A model generated the notes under the pieces. That model searched no databases, was not told the DNA's origin, and saw only the letters and a program-made list of their open reading frames with translations. From the NCBI GenBank assembly GCA_019828595.1, contig JAHQRK010000001.1:4278001-4342000 (forward strand): a DNA stretch of 64,000 nt, written 5' to 3'. Shown one piece after another: positions 1 through 10,876 of this stretch (positions are counted from its first letter, which is position 1; each line of letters starts with the position of its first letter). The translations under genes were made by a program, and so were the position numbers. Source of the DNA: Aphanomyces cochlioides (taxonomy: Eukaryota; Oomycota; Saprolegniomycetes; Saprolegniales; Verrucalvaceae).

Positions 1-238
1 TTGAATCGAATGAATGTCGCCATTGAAGAAAGCTCGTCAAGAGCAGTACAAGTACAGTCTGTTCGTTAGAAAAGGAATTAATAGTGCACGAAGACATCAT
101 GATGGAAGTGTTCAAATTCATCAAAACGTTGACGAAAGCCAGAGATAATTTTCTCCGAAGCGAAGTTGTGTATTGATCAGGCAGACAGATTAGTCCATCA
201 AAGGAAAGAGAATGATATTGATGATGTAGTTTGAAATC
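1..238. other. no recognisable feature
   Basis: AT-rich sequence with no open frame that I recognise and no paired repeat. It ends at the TAA target duplication of the element that starts at 242. Confidence 0.5.
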
Positions 239-490
239 TAAGGGTGCGTCTGGCAAAATTTCAAAATCAATACCGTAATGCGTAACTCATAAGACACGGT
301 CGAAAATCCAACATTATTCAAATTAAGATCTGGTTGGACTTCGACACTTGGGTGGGACGTGCGTTTCTCATAAGCACTATACAAATATGTAATGAAACTG
401 ACCTGCATTAAATTTAGCAGTAAAAATAATTTTTAAGGATCTATAATATTTAGAAGGGATGAGATGAGCTGACTGCACTTCCGCAAATTC

Positions 491-1963
491 ATGGGTGAGC
501 CTCGCCGAGGAAACATCTATGGTGTCATTTCGTGTGGGCGACCAAAACTCCACCCCGAAAATCCAATGAAGAAGCCGAAGCAGCATAAAAGAAGGGCCTA
601 TTCATGGCTGTTCAAACTAGATGTGATCAATTCATTCCAAGTGTGTGGGATGGTCGCAACGATAACAAAGTTCTGGCCGGACGCCGTTTCAACCCCGTCA
701 AGGTGTGAGGACATTCGGTCCATGGTATACAAATGGTCGAAATCGAGGGTTCGAATAGAAGAGAACGCCCACCGCAGCAAAACAAAGCATCAAACGCGAA
801 CAAGAGCAATGGGTGTATCAACAAAATTGAGCGCGGATGTGGAAGAAAACATTGTCAAATGGATATGCGATATTCGGAACCTTGGAGCTCCCGTGACAAT
901 TACAATGCTTCAAATGAAGGCTCGAGAGGTTGCATCCGAGCAGGGTATTTCACCCCAACAGTTCAAAGCCAGTCGGGATTGGTGCTCCAGCTTCCGAGGT
1001 CGTCATGGTTTGGCTCTGAGGATGAAAACCAGACAAGGTCAGGACACGGACGGTGATGGCCAGGCGGCCCAAGCATCTTTCTTGGCCGAAGTCGCTGCAA
1101 TGGTCTCCAAGTTTGGTGTGACGAAAGTCTATAACGCTGACCAGACTGGAATATTTTACGAGTACTTACCCCGTACGACGATCAATCCAAAGGGTGCCAA
1201 GACTGTGTGGCTCCGCTGTGGTGGTAAGGACAAGGAGCGTGCCACGGCAATGCTCTTGGCAGATTCGGATGGCATCAAGTATCCGCTGTTCTTGGTCTTG
1301 AAGCAGAAGGCCTCGACAGTCGACGGAACGGACCAAGAGAACCGCAGCTGTCGCAATGGATTTGGGAAGACTGTGTGGCGCGAGGTCAAGGAGCTCATGA
1401 CGCAGCATCGCTGTGTGATCCACGGCAACCGCAGTGCGTGGTGGAATGGCGATATCTCATTGGAATTTCTCAAGTTTCACTTCGGCAGCCGTCCGCGCAT
1501 GGAGGAAAAGATTATTTTGCTGTGGGATGATTTCTCCGGCCATTGGACGGAGAAGATGGTCAAATATGCAGAAGATATTCTTATGAAAGTGCCTCCGAAA
1601 TTCACGTGGAGCTGTCAGCCAGCCGATGTTTGCTGGAATAAGCCACTGAAAGAACGGTTACGACGCCTGTGGATTGCTGACTTACGAGAGCAAGTGGAAG
1701 CGTTCGACGCCCAGTCGCAAAACGGGACCTTTAGAATGATCCCACCGACAAGAAGCAAAATTGTGACATGGATTCACAAATCATGGAATGACATAGCAAC
1801 ATCCACAATTGTAAATGGTTTCGTGAAGACAAAACTGCAAGTCAAGACCACAGAATATGTTGAAGAGCAAGAGGATGACGAGGAAGACAATGGGATATTG
1901 GAGAGATTGGAACAACTGAACGTGGTGGAGGAAGTAATAGATCCAGAAGAAAATGTAATATGA
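491..1963 (+). CDS. pogo/Tc5-like DDE transposase
   Basis: An uninterrupted 490-residue frame. Residues about 105-175 look like a CENP-B/Tc5-type helix-turn-helix (KLSADVEENIVKWI followed by ISPQQFKASRDWCSSF). The catalytic core follows: first Asp in YNADQTGIFYEYLP, second in LLWDDFSGHW, third in SCQPADVCWNKPLK, the order seen in the DDE_1 family. The C-terminus is an acidic tail rich in Glu and Asp. The true start may be the Met at 566, because the first 25 residues look unlike transposase sequence. A close paralogue lies at 44634-46219 on the other strand. All three acidic residues and the reading frame are intact, so activity cannot be excluded, but the two TIRs already differ by at least one base. 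Confidence 0.85.
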   Translation: MGEPRRGNIYGVISCGRPKLHPENPMKKPKQHKRRAYSWLFKLDVINSFQVCGMVATITKFWPDAVSTPSRCEDIRSMVYKWSKSRVRIEENAHRSKTKHQTRTRAMGVSTKLSADVEENIVKWICDIRNLGAPVTITMLQMKAREVASEQGISPQQFKASRDWCSSFRGRHGLALRMKTRQGQDTDGDGQAAQASFLAEVAAMVSKFGVTKVYNADQTGIFYEYLPRTTINPKGAKTVWLRCGGKDKERATAMLLADSDGIKYPLFLVLKQKASTVDGTDQENRSCRNGFGKTVWREVKELMTQHRCVIHGNRSAWWNGDISLEFLKFHFGSRPRMEEKIILLWDDFSGHWTEKMVKYAEDILMKVPPKFTWSCQPADVCWNKPLKERLRRLWIADLREQVEAFDAQSQNGTFRMIPPTRSKIVTWIHKSWNDIATSTIVNGFVKTKLQVKTTEYVEEQEDDEEDNGILERLEQLNVVEEVIDPEENVI

Positions 1964-1995
1964 AAATATATATTCATTTTTTGGAAAAACGACCG

Positions 1996-2077
1996 CCACC
2001 CCCGGGACTCAAACCCGGGGTCCTTCCTCTACTGCTATAGTGCCGTCGCGTTACCAACTACGCCATTGTGGCAAGGC
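1996..2077 (-). repeat. tRNA-like sequence (A and B boxes), pseudo-tRNA or SINE head
   Basis: Read on the minus strand it contains an A-box-like TGGCGTAGTTGG, a perfect 5-bp T stem around TTTGAGT (B box GGTTTGAGTCC), and a partly pairing acceptor stem. The anticodon arm does not fold into five pairs, and the last two acceptor pairs fail. A run of five Ts follows, as a Pol III terminator would. I read it as a degenerate tRNA or the head of a short SINE inside the pogo-like element rather than a working tRNA. Confidence 0.5.
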
Positions 2078-2297
2078 CAAAATATATCTGCAATTACAAT
2101 ATAAATGCCACAAAGGTTTTTCCTTTAGATTTTTATAATTTCGAAACTGGCACTAAATATGAATTTTAAGAGTGGTTCCACTATGTGGTTTATGAGTTCT
2201 GCATGCTTACGAGTTACGCATTACGGTATGCCATTTTCAGCCAAAATGGGATCAACGATTTATGGCATATTCAAAATGGAGGTAAAACCTCCATTCT

Positions 2298-3238
2298 CCG
2301 GAATTTGTGGGCGATTTTATCAAGTTTTAGAGCATTTGTGGGATAAATTGTCAAATTTTCAAAAAAATCAAAATTTTCTTGTCAGTTGTTTTCATACATT
2401 TTCATGACCACATATAATTTTTACGGATTTTGTGGGATAGAGCCCCACACTATAAATTTATAGGGTTTTGACGATCGACGTCTTTTCTTTTGCGAAAGTG
2501 CCAAAATGACAGCCCCGACCTAGAGGAACACTGTTCTTGTAAAGCAAACATCCAGAGCTAGGAGCTAAGACTAATGCTTATACAGTTTGAGTAAGCTTTA
2601 AGTCCATAATTTAAGATAGCCCAGATTTGATCTGGGCAACACCATTCATGAATGAACCACCGAAGAGACACTGGTGTTACATCATTGTTTATCATGTTAA
2701 GAGTCTATTTAACATAGTAAGCTCATCTTAGGGGCGTGTGCTACATCTAAATATTATATTGACTCTTCTCTGAAAGATCAATGAACAGGAGTCGCCAAGT
2801 CCTTAGCTATTAGAAATGGCATCATTTGTCTGTGCGATTGTCTCGACAGTTTCTGTGTCTGCTGCTAACACGCTTTGCAAACATACAGAAATTCTCTGTT
2901 CAGTCAGGCTCCATGAACCATTCAGTGCAAGTTACGATAATTTGCAGCTCAAACACGCTCGCTAAGGCGTTCAGACGTCTTTACTAGGCAAGTAGAATAT
3001 GAAAGCACAGCCTATCCTTCCTTAATGATAACGCTGTTATAAAGTTGCTAAAAGCTCTTTGATCTCATTTTACTATCTATGGCAGTGTAGTTCGTAGGTC
3101 GCCTCGAAGTTAGGCACTTTGAAGAGGGCTTGTACACATCATCACTCGAGAGTCAAAGCAACTTAAGTGTTTTAATAAGCAGTTTTATTCCTTCAATACA
3201 TGCGTTTTATTGTTCCCACGATTGTCCCACAATTTCCG
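2298..3238. mobile_element. probable non-autonomous TIR element in the MITE shell
   Basis: This segment is absent from the related MITE at 51440-51712. Its ends are imperfect inverted repeats (CGGAATTTGTGGG at the left, CGGAAATTGTGGG at the right), and TCT occurs on both sides (2295-2297, 3239-3241). Related TTTGTGGGA motifs recur in the left 150 bp. No coding frame was recognised inside. The family is unknown, and the boundaries rest on comparison with a single related copy. Confidence 0.45.
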
Positions 3239-3767
3239 TCTAAGAGTCATTTCGTAAAATGGCATTTTGGGAGACTCCACTGAGTATATCCCAACCAAAA
3301 ATATTGGACTTGGTGCAAAACTCTTGGAGATAAACAAGTTCATATTTTCACCTCAATTATTGAATTTGGCCTCAAAATGGCATTTTGGGCCTATTTATTG
3401 TAATATTTTCTGTTGCCAGACGGGCCCTAAGATTTAAATGTCGTTCATTAGGTCTCAAAGTGTTTCTGAGTATTGTTCCCACAATGATGTCATGAGATCG
3501 CACTGGAGTTGCGAATAGACTGTGCTGTTTTGCATCCCGTGAATCATTTCTTCACGCTCTCTGATAGCCTTATCGCTCCTTCGTCTGCTCAATGCAAATG
3601 GGTGCTGAACGAAATATTGAGAGAATTCATAGACGAGACAAGGACCATGTCTTCAATCAATTATCAAATTGTATAGAATTACGCAAGTCTCACTGCCATC
3701 TGGCATTGATTCGCGGCTCCAAACACGACCATTTGCGACCACATGGAGTCGGGCTTGAAGGATTCTA

Positions 3768-4430
3768 AAGGCTATTCATTATCTTTACACTTAGCTTCTT
3801 GAGCAGCGGCAAAGTGTTTTTGCATTTGTGTGCCTGGATTTTGAATCGCCTTTGCAAAGCATGCATAGTCAGGTAGATACCATCTGCAAGACAATAAGCA
3901 TAAGTATTGTCATGGTCATTCACATTTAGCGTAATCTGGGACGACTCCCCAATAACAGCTTTGTTAAACAACGGTGAACAATCCAAGATGTTAGTGTCGT
4001 TCAATGTCCCCGGAGAGCTTAAGACGAAAACCGACATTGATGATCACCAATAGCTTCGAGCACAACAGTTGGAACTATGTCCTTACCTTGAAACATTCCC
4101 TTCCAACTAGATGGACTATTTTCCACTCCCAATGTATATAGTCAATGGAACCAATACAATCAGGAAAACCTATGGCCGAACCATCGGCAATGAGGTTGTT
4201 TAAATCGGTCTCATTTGGAAAACGTAGCACAGAATCGCCATAAATTTCAACGACTGCAGAGCAATATTGATTAAGGGACTCCAAACCAGTTGATGGGGCC
4301 ATTCTGTACTTTCATTTGGAGATACACCAGATGTCAATTGTCTGAGCGCACAGGCAATTTTCGACAGAGATGATATCCCGAGTTTACCCGCAGCATCTCT
4401 CTTGTGCTTAAGTAATCATCGTGACTCTTG
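3768..4430 (-). pseudogene. PIF/Harbinger transposase, decayed
   Basis: Minus-strand fragments in shifting frames match the plant-type Harbinger transposase order. First comes LNQYCSAVVEIYGDSVLRFP, then the catalytic-Asp block GFPDCIGSIDYIHWEWK. The block SSPGTLNDTNILDCSPLFN and a region ending in YCLADGIYLTMHALQRRF follow. The last two are the signature of the second catalytic segment. A frame change near 4075 and lack of the N- and C-terminal parts make it a dead fragment. No matching TIRs were found around it. Confidence 0.75.
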
Positions 4431-4614
4431 ACTCCTTCATGAATTTCATCGAAAAGCTCATTAGTGTTCGAATTGGAGTCAAGTTTGTAGCAGCTATTTC
4501 CTCCGCGGTCCTCTTTTTTGGAGTACCTCCTTCACAGCCATGTCCATTTGAGTGCTCGTGTACGCCGTTTTTGGTATTCAAAATTTCCTGTCTAAACGTA
4601 TTTGCTTGAATGTA

Positions 4615-5860
4615 CTGTGGCTCACGAAAGTCATGGCACCCTATGGATATTTTTGGGCTTTTTGAAAGATATCAATGAGTCTGCGTCGGTAAAGTTAGAC
4701 GATCACTGTACTCGAGAGAGATATCAAATATACACATTTTGGTCAATCAAGACCAACAATTTGAATTCCAACACATGAGAAAATTCAATCCTGAATTTGA
4801 TAGCGCTGTCGACACTCATGGCACCCTGAGGTTTTGGCGGAAAAAATGAATGGCTTGGAGTGTGGGAACGATTAGATTGAGTGAAACAAGTTTCAACACA
4901 TCTTGCTTCACTCAATCCTGTCCACTACCAGACTCCAAGCCACTCAATTTTCCCATCAAAGTCCCAGCGGAAGTTGCATTCAATTGAGCTTCGGCTTCGC
5001 GTGTTGTCAAAGTATAAATAGGGCTTTGGCTACAAGCGAATTGCAAAGGAGCTCGATGTGGCTCCTTCCAGTCTCCGAAACACCGTTACCAAGTTCAAGA
5101 CCGAGTGTTGAACGATAGTTTCTTCTCGTTTAGGACGTGGTCGTTCGACCACCGTTAATTTCGATCGATTGATTCATTGAAGGACAGACGTGCCTGTGCC
5201 CCAAATATCGCCAAAGAACTTGAGATTTTTCGTGATGTGACTGTCTTGGAGGAGGCGGTTCGTCGTCGCCTCCAAGAAATCGGTGTGAATGGCAGCGTCG
5301 CCGGGAAGAACCCGTTTTTCTCCAAAGCAAACAAGTTGAAGCGCATAGCTTTCGCAAAAAGCATCTTTTGTGGTCCCCGGACGACTGCAAGAGAGTCTTG
5401 TTCAGTAACAAAAGCCCCTTCAACCTGACTGAGTCAAGCGGAATGATCTTTGTGTGACGAAGACCCAGTGAGGAGATTATGGACATTTGTCTTCAACCAA
5501 CGTTCAAGAGTGGCCGTCATGGTTTGGGGGGCCATAAACTTCAACGGCGTCGACACACTGCGTTTTGCGACAGCAAAATGAAGTCGAAAGACTGCAAATG
5601 CCTTCTTCAAGATGAAGTCGATCACAACGTCTCGAAATTGGGACTCCTGTTGGACTTCGCGTTCCAACATGAGAACGCACCCATTCACAAGGCTGCTCTT
5701 GTGTCGTAATTCCTCGACGAAAACATGATCGTAACCCTCAATCATCCCCCCAAATCCCGACTTGAACCCCATCGAGCATGTGTATGAGTTCATAAGTTGT
5801 AGGCTTCGTGAGCTCCCTGTTACATCAATCGAGATCCTCAAGGCTCGAACCGTGTCTATT
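4615..5860 (+). pseudogene. Tc1-like element remnant with dead transposase
   Basis: At 4615, after a TA, lies a Tc1-type left end beginning CTGTGGCTCACGAAAG. From about 4945 a transposase can be followed across frames: a helix-turn-helix (GYKRIAKELDVAPSSLRNTV), then VRRRLQEIGVNGSVAGKNP, then KRVLFSNKSPFNL where the family has FSDES. FQHENAPIHKA stands where the family usually has QDNAPIH, and NPDLNPIEHVYEF holds the last acidic residue. The first two catalytic Asp positions read Asn and Glu, and several stops are present. The right TIR was not found; a MITE begins at 5901 and may have displaced it. Confidence 0.75.
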
Positions 5861-5900
5861 TGGAAGATATCATTCTAGCTAAAGGTGGTATTGTCCTTTT

Positions 5901-6485
5901 CAGGGAGATGCGGGAAATCAACAATTTAAAAAAATACGTCTTTATTTTAAAAAAAATATTGCTCAAAACTTTTTTAAATTACATGATTGTTGGTGTATAC
6001 AACATTTACAAAAGATTCTTTAAGTTCCAAAATCTCTGACTTGTCGCTTAAAAAACTAACCAAGACATTTCCCATTGCGATTACTTTTCGTTGAAACTTA
6101 TAGCTATAAGTACAGTCTACAGCTGAGAACAATGAAATCCAGGATTGAAATGGTTTGAATATGGTTTTTTTAATGTAAAGTTAAAAGAAACTTCTAAAAA
6201 CTCCGACTTTGACGTTGAAAAAACCAAACAAGACATGACAAAAGTTGATGTTTCTCGACTGATATCCTCATGAAGTATTCCTATGTACCTTGTCCTAAAA
6301 TATCAAGCTTTGAATCGTTTGGGAAGTGTGGGTTTTTTAGGTCGTTTTGCAAGTTTCTTTTTAGATTATATAATCCTAAAAGAATCCTCTAAAAGAATCT
6401 CGAAGAAACTTTTTTTAAATTTTGGGAATATTGTTTTAAATTATTGATAGTTTTATTAAAAGTCGTGATTTCCCGCATCTCCCTG
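5901..6485. mobile_element. 585-bp MITE
   Basis: Near-perfect inverted terminal repeats of about 20 bp beginning CAGGGAGATGCGGGAAATCA bound an AT-rich interior with poly-A/T runs and no open frame. The CAGGG start resembles hAT ends, but no 8-bp target duplication is visible, so the superfamily is not assigned. Confidence 0.7.
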
Positions 6486-6824
6486 TGAAATGTGGACTTG
6501 GCAGGCCATTAGCCATATCGCATACTAATCGACTAAACTGAATTTAATATGAAGTAGTTGTGACTTACGAAACACGTACGAAACAAAAGATCTGGATACA
6601 TAATGGATTCACGAAACAACATGTTTCGTAAATCGGAAATAGATCCTTTTCATTCACTTGAAATTAGTATGAAAAAGCAAATGACAATATATATAAACGA
6701 TTTACGAAACAACACATATCCGGAAATATCCGGATGAATTGTACTGGTCCCAGAAACGATCATACCGCCAAGGAAGACCACCAACACACAAAGCCGTGCC
6801 GAAACAGGGGATGAGATCATTGCG

Positions 6825-9085
6825 TTGAGAGTTGTAGGTAATACAAGAAGCCAATACAGATCGATAATTGCTCGAGTTTCACGGTATCTTGCGCGCTTCT
6901 ACGCCGACTCCATTGAACACGGGACCATCAAACTCCCTCTGTCTGATATAGTTTGGAAAGAAATTCTGGTCTACCATTCGATCAAGCGTAGACGAAATGG
7001 CGAAGAGCTCGCGCCACGCAAATACAATCAGTTCTCTACAATAGCATCGATTATAAGCGCATTGAAGTTTTTGCACGAAGAAAACCAGAGCAAAATCGAC
7101 GACAACACATACAAAATGCTGTCAGGTTATTCTTTTACCGCTGCTCTGGATTTCATCGAGATTTAGTAGATTTTGGCAAGGGTTATAAGAGAAAAATTGC
7201 AGGTTTAAAGGCTAGTGGAGAAATTAAGATGCAAGAAGGCAAGGCTCCATTGTCGTTTGAAGGTACATTATACTGTTTTACGGCACTTAACAGTTTAGGA
7301 TATCGATATTTGGCCCGTCTCCCATTGAAGGGCAGTACAGATTTTGGATTACATATGACATCGCATGCCTTCCTTCTCTTTTGTTGGAATTTGATGGATA
7401 GAGCTGTCTCAACGGCATCAATTTTATTTGACCACGTGACATGGAGAGGTAGTTTAGATTTTAATGCGTATCGTTGAGTCCGTGTTTGTAGGTGACGCAT
7501 TAATAATTGATTATGCATTAGCCAAGAACGATCAAGCTGGAGAAATGTCCTTTCCAAGGCATATCTACGCTAATCCAATACAGCCTGAGATCTGCCCCAT
7601 TTTGAGGTACTGTACATATCGAGACCATTGCATGAATTAATACATTAAACCTAACATTCTAGCTTAGCCATTCTTGTCTTGTCAACAACCCCTTCATTCA
7701 GTCGTGGGCCTTCTTTACTCTTTGGCGAAAACGCCCAAGCTCGGTTTCATTGGTGGCTCACGAATTCCTGTGAAAGCAGCCACGAAGACATGTTGGCTTT
7801 AGGTTTCGAGGTTTCCAGCATTGGCAGCCATTCATTGAGAAAAGGTGCTGCTACAGAGCTTGCAAGTAGTACAGGTGGTCCACCCACAGTTGCAGTTTGG
7901 TTGCGAGCAGGGTGGAGCCTTGGCGGTGTTGCCAATCGATATCTTTTTCAGCTTCCTGGAGGCGACCAATATGTTGGTCGTGCTGCAACAGGTAATCTTG
8001 ATTCCATGAACTTTGGATTAATTAGCCTATGTCTCAGTGTAAACGACGTGTCGTTCGCGACTCTTCCACCTCACTTCAATGCCTTCGTGTTGACGTTGGA
8101 TGAATGGAATACTATATTGCCTGGCTTTTCGTCAAACTACCCTACAACTTTTCACTGTGTTGTACCTAACTTGCTTGCTTCCCTTGTGTTTCACAGCAGC
8201 TGGCTAAAAGCAACATTGCACAAGAATCACCCACTTTTTTTCTCTTTGGTTTGGTCCAGTGGCTTGCTTTCTCGACTGAGTGGTGTGGTTCACACTGGCG
8301 TGATAATGGACCCAATTTCAAAGTTGGCGGCAACCGGTGTCCCCCCTAATGTTTATTTACTGCATGAAGTCCAATCTTTGAGGTCGTCCGTGCGAGAAAT
8401 GCAAGCTTCATTTGATTCTCGCTTTGATGGTCTATCTCAGTTCGTATCAAACGAAATTCAGCGTCAAACATGTGAAAATACCCACACTACATTGTCCACA
8501 CAACAATTGAACCAAAGCCTTATGCAATTTGAACAGAGTTTATTCAATCGCTTTTTAAATTTAAGTCATCCTCCTGCTCCTGCTCCATCACCAACACCTC
8601 TTCCCATCATCAGCAACGATTTAGAGTCAATCCACGACCCCCAAAACAATTGCCCACCATTTTCCAGCATTTCTACGTGTCCACACAACGAGTTCTCGTT
8701 TGAAAATCAAAATGTACTCAGCATCAAAATTGGTTGTCCACCTGGCAAAGTGTTTGACTTTTGGAACCTGTGGTGGGAAGGGAATAAGCCAGAGAAAATA
8801 CCCCCTTTACGTACATGCAACTCGCGTGATTTTCACAGCAGAAATGACCAAGCCAACTTTGCCAAAGTAAAGTGCGTGATGGGCGAAATTATCTCTATTT
8901 CAACAAAGTCAAACCAAGAGATTCTCGTCATGACGATACCCGAGCGAGTGGTTTTGTTCCAGGAGGCCTACTTGGCTTTGGGGCGGCGCCTTCTCGCGTC
9001 GTCAGCCTTGTCTCGACTTGGAAAATTGACAGAAGCTAAGTACCACACGGTCTACGATATGATAGTTAAGAATAAGAAGCAATAA
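6825..9085 (+). pseudogene. Crypton-type tyrosine recombinase, broken
   Basis: Three pieces in different frames read as one tyrosine-recombinase gene. 6825-7166 is a helical core-binding-like domain (RSIIARVSRYLARFYADS). About 7157-7477 gives LVDFGKGYKRKIAGLKASG, then FCWNLMDRAVSTASILFDHV with the first catalytic Arg. 7679-9085 carries IGSHSLRKGAAT (the H-x-x-R box), RAGWSLGGVANRYLFQ and the candidate nucleophile Tyr. A 280-residue low-complexity C-terminal extension follows (residues 210-330 include a Pro-rich stretch), ending with a Trp-containing domain. The frame changes near 7160 and 7480-7680 could be unrecognised introns, but an in-frame stop near 7166 suggests decay. ACGAAACA motifs upstream (6568-6711) and inverted copies downstream (9233-9250) may mark the element's ends. 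Confidence 0.72.
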
Positions 9086-10575
9086 GCTAGACGACTCACG
9101 TACTTTTCGTCTCTGGACACGACACATTCGTCTCGTCCATCGCCACAACGATCCACGCATCTCGACTCAAACTGCAAATGCCAATAACTCGGATTCTGAA
9201 TGAGCGTCGTGAGATATGAATTCATAGAGGTTTGTTTCGTGAGTGTTTCGCAAATGCGAAAATATAACCAAGTATTGTAAATAATTTATTTTTATTCTAG
9301 CCAATCAGAGAAGCCCGTCCGATTCGGAATCGATTCGAAACCTCGGTCGATTCAAACCGTTCCTCACAATTTTGTATCAAAAGCACAATATAGTATACAA
9401 ATTTAAGTACCATTTCTTGAAGGCAATCGTACTGAGCTGAGATTTTGATGTAGTTGCTGTGATAGCATCAATGTGGTGGTCACGTCTAACCCCAGTCGGA
9501 TCGTGCCGCGTTGGATCAATCTTGGGTCAACGGTAAATTAACCGCAACAGAGGATTGGGGGGGGGGTTCATCGTGACTATCTCTCGAGTTCTCCAGTGGA
9601 CTCAGATGAGATCTTTGAAACACGTTTCTGTATACCAAAAAGACTATTTGTTCGACTTTAGTCTGATTGCCACGAAAGTTGTTATTTTACTCGAGGTGTT
9701 GATTGTACGGGTCGATCATCAGTCTCAACCATTACCCGACTTATTACAGCTATTCAATCCCTGGCGTATGGAAAGTCTTCTGATAGCTTGGATGAATACG
9801 TGAGAATCACTTTTGATATGAAGTTCTGGAGGGAAATAAACTATCAAAGGTTTTTCAGTCATATTGTGGTTAAAAATCTTTCGGATGAGTATTATTGCGC
9901 GTTTTACTCAAAATTTCCAAGATCGATTGATTGAATCGATCAAGTCAAATCGATCAAGGAATCACGCAGAACTGTGAAAACATATAAAATCAATATTAAG
10001 AGGTTTTCGAGGAATTTATGGGTTGTTTCAGCCAATCAGACTTGTCTCAATTTTGGGGCAAATGTTTTGTCCTTTGGAAGAAGCATCGACCAAATCAACG
10101 CTTGGTACATGGCAAGAATTGCATCCAACAGCTTTTGAAATCATCTCTTAGATCCGTTTGCATCCCCACCAGAGCCTCACCAGGCTGGTCTACTGCGCAC
10201 AGGTCTCCCCTAGCGTACGAAGCGAGCGGACATCGCCAAGCATTGGAATGCCATCAAGTAAACATACAAGCAGTGGTAAACGTTCACAGGCGTATATTGG
10301 CGCGTTGCAGCGTTCCATTCGAGTGTTCTAGGGTGCAAGTAGATCTTATTTATCGTAAATTTGGCCAAAAAGGTGAAATGGTCGATTCTTGAGCGATTTC
10401 TCACAAAGTGTCAAATCCATCGAAACCCGCAAATTTCTCCGGAATTGACAATATTGATTTGATACAAATTTTGGGTGGGTGCTCAATCGAATCACGCCGG
10501 CAAATCGATCCACCAATCGCGCCGATTGGCTGAAATTTTCAGAAATGATTTTGATTGGCTGTTCAATTGGGAATA
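9086..10575. other. intergenic repeat-derived sequence, no gene seen
   Basis: Short frames only. The stretch is rich in ATCGAT-containing words (for example 9929-9962) of the kind also seen around 14430-14590, 36500-36870 and 40150-40260. This suggests decayed copies of a dispersed repeat. A run of ten Gs lies near 9558-9567. Confidence 0.4.
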
Positions 10576-10876
10576 TACAGGGAACGACATTGGCGAAGGC
10601 CCATGTGGTACTTCGACATTGGTCACTTTGAGGTCATTCCATTGGTTGAAGCGCTACGAACTTCGAAACAGATATATGACCAATCATTCGTAATTTAATT
10701 GAAATTGGTTGTGAAACATCATAATATTTTGCAATTTATTTAAAAACAAGTCCATCGTGGTATAAACTTTAAATTAACAGCTTTCAAAGAATATTACTTG
10801 TAAGAGGTTTCATGTTAGAAAGGGAAAACATTCACAATTAAAAAGAGAGGATGTGGTGCCATCGCCAAGCAGAGTA

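Larger units (their letters stand above)
273..2226 (+). mobile_element. pogo/Tc5-like element, TA target duplication
   Basis: A 1954-bp element bounded by inverted repeats beginning CCGTAATGCGTAACTC (about 21 of the first 22 bases match between ends). TA dinucleotides sit at 271-272 and 2227-2228. It encodes one uninterrupted DDE transposase and has a tRNA-like sequence between the stop codon and the right end. Removing it rejoins the shell of the Harbinger-type MITE, so insertion into that MITE is directly visible. Confidence 0.88.
242..3427. mobile_element. Harbinger-type TIR element, interrupted by two insertions
   Basis: The ends are inverted repeats of the form GGGNNCGTCTGGCAA, flanked by TAA on both sides (239-241 and 3428-3430), which fits the TWA target of PIF/Harbinger elements. 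The outer parts (242-272, 2227-2297 and 3239-3427) match, in reverse orientation and in order, the 273-bp element at 51440-51712. That copy therefore shows the shell before the insertions. The shell contains no transposase of its own, so it is a MITE. Everything between 273 and 2226, and between about 2298 and 3238, was added later. Confidence 0.8.

Noticed and set aside
1156..1473. Minus-strand open frame inside the first pogo-like transposase, and similar antisense frames over 26-30 kb, 32-33.5 kb and 56-57.6 kb
   Set aside because: They are shadows of the real coding frames on the other strand, with no independent start, domain or codon logic.
4421..4609. 62-residue plus-strand frame near the Harbinger remnant
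   Set aside because: It overlaps the decayed minus-strand transposase and has no recognisable feature.
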